Position numbers and translations under genes: made by a program. Shown here one piece after another: positions 12,400 to 15,141 of a stretch of 15,141 nucleotides of DNA. The notes beneath the pieces are model-generated. The model worked only from the letters and a program-made list of their open reading frames with translations. It was not told where the DNA came from and ran no database searches. The DNA comes from Deltaproteobacteria bacterium (lineage in GTDB: Bacteria; Desulfobacterota; Desulfobulbia; Desulfobulbales; VMSU01): positions 1 through 15,141 of the forward strand of contig JAJYJA010000046.1 in NCBI GenBank assembly GCA_021789795.1. The letters are read 5' to 3'. Within the stretch, counting starts at the first letter, position 1. Every line of letters starts with the position of its first letter.

Positions 12400-14892
12400 A
12401 TGAAAAAGCCCCCCCCGCCCGTTACGCCCGCCGACGACCCCCTGCTGGCCCTATTCAACGCCAAGGACGTGCCGGGGATCACCAAGACCATCTTGAACCA
12501 CCTGCTCATCTTCCAAGGCCGCGACCCGGAGCGGGCGGGCCGCTTCGATATCTACAAGGCCCTGGCCTACACCATCCGCGACTTCCTGGTCGAGAAGTGG
12601 ATCACCACCCAGAAGGGCTACTACGCCAAGCATAAAAAACGGGTGTACTACCTGTCGCTTGAGTTTTTGATCGGCCGCTCCCTGGGCAACAGCCTGGTCA
12701 ACATGGGCTTTGTGGACAAGGTGGAGCAGGCGCTCGCCGAACTGGGCTACGATCTCGCCGAGATCCGCGAGGAGGAGGAGGATGCGGCCCTCGGCAACGG
12801 TGGCCTGGGGAGGCTTGCCGCCTGCTTCATGGACTCGGTGGCTACCATGAAGATTCCGGCCTACGGCTACGGGATCAACTACGAGTACGGCCTGTTCCAC
12901 CAGAAGATCATCGACGGCTTCCAGGTGGAGAGCCCGGACAACTGGCTGCGCTTCGGCACCCCCTGGCAGTTTAACCGTAGTCTGCCATTGCATCCGGTGC
13001 ATTTTTACGGCAAGGTGCACACCACGGTTGACGAGCGGGGCCGCTTCCGTTCCGAGTGGGTGGATACGGAGATGGTGATGGCCACCGCCTGCGACGTGCT
13101 GATCCCCGGCTACCGCAACGACAACGTCATCAACATGCGACTCTGGCAGGCCAAGGCTTCCCGCGAGCTGGACCTGGCCTTTTTCAACCAGGGCGACTAC
13201 GTGGGGGCGGTGGAGAACAAGGTGCGTTCCGAGACCATCTCCAAGCTCCTCTACCCGCCGGACGAGGCCTGCGCCGGCCGCGAGCTCAGGCTCAAGCAGC
13301 AGTACTTCTTCGTGGCCGCCACCTTCCAGGACATCTTTCGGCGGTTCGCGAAGAACAACAAGGATCTCGGCAAGTTGAGCGATCTGGTGGCGGTGCAGCT
13401 AAACGACACCCATCCCTCCATCGCCATCCCCGAGCTGATGCGCATCCTGCTTGACACCTACGGCCTGGGCTGGGAGAAGGCCTGGGACATCACGGTCAAG
13501 ACCTTTGCCTACACCAACCACACCCTGATGCCCGAGGCCCTGGAGACCTGGCCGGTGGAGCTGATGGGCCGGGTGCTGCCCCGACACCTGGAGATCATCT
13601 ACGAGATCAACCAGCGGCTCCTGGACCAGGTGCGGCGGCAGTATCCCGGCAACGAGGCCAAGCTGCGGGCCATGAGCCTGATCGACGATGGCCCGCCCAA
13701 ACGGGTGCGGATGGCGAACCTGGCCATTGTCGGCAGCCATTCGGTGAACGGGGTGGCGGCCTTGCACACCCACCTGCTGCGCACCCGGCTGTTCAAGGAT
13801 TTCGACGAGTTCTTCCCGGGTCGCTTCAACAACAAGACCAACGGCATCACCCCCCGCCGCTGGCTGTTAAAGTGCAACCCCACCCTGTCCTCGGCCATCA
13901 ACGCCGAGATCGGCGAGGGCTGGGTCACTGACTTGGACCAACTCCGCCGCTTGGAGCCCTTGGCCGACGACCCCGCCTTCCAGAAAAAAATCCGGGAGGC
14001 CAAGCGCCAGAACAAGCTGCGCCTGGCCGGGGCGATCCGGCATCTGTGCGGGCTGGAGGTCAACCCCGATTCGCTCTTCGACGTCCAGGTCAAGCGCATC
14101 CACGAGTACAAACGCCAGCTTTTAAATCTCCTGCACGTCATCAACCTCTACCAGCGCCTGGTCACCAACCAGGCCGGCGACGTCCCGCCCCGGACGGTGA
14201 TCTTCGCCGGCAAGGCGGCCCCAGGCTACTGGCGGGCCAAGCTGATCATCAAACTGATCAACGCGGTGGCGGCGGTGGTCAACAACGACCCCCGGGTGGA
14301 CGACCGGCTCAAGGTGGTCTTCATCCCCAACTACGGGGTGTCGCTGGCCGAGAGGATCATCCCCGCCGCCGACCTCTCCGAGCAGATCTCCACCGCCGGC
14401 ACCGAGGCCTCGGGCACCGGCAACATGAAGTTCGCCTTAAACGGGGCGCTCACCATCGGCACCTTGGACGGGGCCAACATCGAGATCCGGGAGGAGGTGG
14501 GGGAGGAAAACATCTTCATCTTCGGCCTCACCGCCGAGGCCGCCGAGTGGGAGAAACGCTCGCCCCGGCGCACCCCGCGCCAGATCTACGAGCAGAACAA
14601 CGACGTCCGGCGGATCATCGACGCCATCGGCGGCGGTTGCTTCAGCAACGGCAACCGGCAGCTCTTCGCCCCCATCGCCGACGACCTGCTTAATCTTGAG
14701 CGCGACCCCTATCTCAACCTCTTGGACGTCGAGGACTACCTGCGCTGCCAGGCGGAGGTGGGCAAGGCTTACCAGGATCAGGGACGGTGGACGCGGATGG
14801 CGATCTTGAACGTGGCCCGGATGGGCAAGTTCTCCAGCGACCGCACCATCCGCGAGTACGCCCGCGACATCTGGGGCATCGCGGTTGATTAG
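12400..14892 (+). CDS. glgP: Glycogen/alpha-glucan phosphorylase
   Basis: Cytoplasmic PLP enzyme that releases glucose 1-phosphate from glycogen or other alpha-1,4-glucans. It has 830 residues, normal for the GT35 family. Visible landmarks are RVYYLSLEFLIGRSLGNSL near the N-terminus, LGNGGLGRLAACFMDS, GYGINYEYGLF, VQLNDTHPSIAIPEL, TNHTLMPEALETWP, NNKTNGITPRRWL, VKRIHEYKRQLLN, and the cofactor loop EASGTGNMKFALNGALTIG in which Lys677 should form the Schiff base with PLP. All look intact. The first 15 residues are a proline-rich tail without a conserved role. The 141-bp gap before it contains a TTGACT but no matching -10 box, and no good Shine-Dalgarno sequence precedes the ATG. Specificity between glycogen and maltodextrin cannot be decided from sequence. 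Confidence 0.96.
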   Translation: MKKPPPPVTPADDPLLALFNAKDVPGITKTILNHLLIFQGRDPERAGRFDIYKALAYTIRDFLVEKWITTQKGYYAKHKKRVYYLSLEFLIGRSLGNSLVNMGFVDKVEQALAELGYDLAEIREEEEDAALGNGGLGRLAACFMDSVATMKIPAYGYGINYEYGLFHQKIIDGFQVESPDNWLRFGTPWQFNRSLPLHPVHFYGKVHTTVDERGRFRSEWVDTEMVMATACDVLIPGYRNDNVINMRLWQAKASRELDLAFFNQGDYVGAVENKVRSETISKLLYPPDEACAGRELRLKQQYFFVAATFQDIFRRFAKNNKDLGKLSDLVAVQLNDTHPSIAIPELMRILLDTYGLGWEKAWDITVKTFAYTNHTLMPEALETWPVELMGRVLPRHLEIIYEINQRLLDQVRRQYPGNEAKLRAMSLIDDGPPKRVRMANLAIVGSHSVNGVAALHTHLLRTRLFKDFDEFFPGRFNNKTNGITPRRWLLKCNPTLSSAINAEIGEGWVTDLDQLRRLEPLADDPAFQKKIREAKRQNKLRLAGAIRHLCGLEVNPDSLFDVQVKRIHEYKRQLLNLLHVINLYQRLVTNQAGDVPPRTVIFAGKAAPGYWRAKLIIKLINAVAAVVNNDPRVDDRLKVVFIPNYGVSLAERIIPAADLSEQISTAGTEASGTGNMKFALNGALTIGTLDGANIEIREEVGEENIFIFGLTAEAAEWEKRSPRRTPRQIYEQNNDVRRIIDAIGGGCFSNGNRQLFAPIADDLLNLERDPYLNLLDVEDYLRCQAEVGKAYQDQGRWTRMAILNVARMGKFSSDRTIREYARDIWGIAVD

Positions 14893-14910
14893 GGGGGCGG
14901 GCGGCGGGGC

Positions 14911-15141
14911 GTGAGCGGCAGCGACGGTTTATTCCCGGCCTTAGCCCGACGGTTGTTGGCCGTCACCTCTGCCGGGACCTCGGCAAGCGGACTGATCCTC
15001 TGCCTGATGCTGGGGCTTACGGCGCCGTTACCGGCGCGGGCCCAGCCGCCGTCCGTCCCGCCTCCCGACCTGGCCGCCCTGGAGACCAAGCTGGGCGAGG
15101 GCCCGAGTCTGGCCGAGCTCATCTCCTACGCCTACCGGGCC
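14911..15141 (+). CDS. Probable TolC-family outer-membrane efflux protein, N-terminal fragment
   Basis: Open from a GTG 18 bp after glgP to the window edge (77 codons, no stop). The translation begins with a short arginine-containing N-terminus, then a hydrophobic segment SGLILCLMLGLTAPLPARAQ that looks like a Sec signal peptide with a cleavage site after ARA, a proline-rich stretch (QPPSVPPPD) and GPSLAELISYAYRA. The last phrase resembles the start of the first TolC-type repeat (SLxELLxxAxxxNP). If right, the protein forms an outer-membrane channel in an efflux or secretion complex. The start has no clear ribosome binding site, only G-rich sequence. Only the N-terminus is visible, so another secreted or envelope protein is possible. 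Confidence 0.5.
   Translation, partial: MSGSDGLFPALARRLLAVTSAGTSASGLILCLMLGLTAPLPARAQPPSVPPPDLAALETKLGEGPSLAELISYAYRA

Noticed and set aside
1..15141. CRISPR arrays, prophage, toxin-antitoxin or defence genes
   Set aside because: No regularly spaced repeats and no such protein families were seen; the only mobile DNA is the MITE family.

Overview
This is a GC-rich stretch of bacterial chromosome made mostly of conserved housekeeping genes, nearly all on the + strand. The order dnaX-ybaB-recR, then thrS-infC-rpmI-rplT-pheS-pheT-ihfA-merR, an A-adding/CCA-adding type nucleotidyltransferase and a glycogen phosphorylase suggests a deltaproteobacterium in the wide sense (Desulfobacterota, for example Desulfuromonadales or Desulfobulbales). 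This placement rests on gene order and protein style, not on a search.

Layout. Positions 1-2431 hold the 3' part of dnaX (clamp loader), ybaB and recR, a replication/recombination operon. Positions 2432-2839 are non-coding: a 12-bp palindrome, a candidate promoter, a mobile element of about 157 bp, a tRNA-Val(GAC) gene and a strong intrinsic terminator. Positions 2840-10239 are a tightly packed translation operon: ThrRS, IF3 (with a rare ATC start codon), ribosomal proteins L35 and L20, both PheRS subunits, the IHF alpha subunit and a small MerR-type regulator. Positions 10240-10776 hold a second copy of the mobile element, tRNA-Pro(GGG), an intrinsic terminator and a truncated third copy. 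Then come the tRNA nucleotidyltransferase (10777-12258), glycogen phosphorylase (12400-14892) and the first 77 codons of a TolC-like outer-membrane protein cut by the window edge.

The least ordinary content is the repeat family. Three same-orientation copies (2516-2672, 10242-10395, 10550-10668) share a tip beginning GTAACTAT, an internal second copy of that tip exactly 46 bp in, and a long hairpin. Copy 2 has a perfect 8-bp target duplication (AAATAGTT) that includes the stop codon of merR; copy 1 is flanked by AAAGATAA on both sides. GTAA tips with 8-bp duplications are the signature of IS66-family transposition, so I read these as IS66-type miniature elements (MITEs) without coding capacity. 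Both complete copies lie 13-15 bp upstream of a tRNA gene, so they changed the 5' leaders of tRNA-Val and tRNA-Pro.

Other points worth checking are the ATC start of infC, a C instead of the near-universal U at position 33 of the tRNA-Val anticodon loop, and the terminator hairpin lying between tRNA-Val and thrS. I saw no CRISPR array, phage, toxin or defence genes. Apart from the MITE family I see no new system here.
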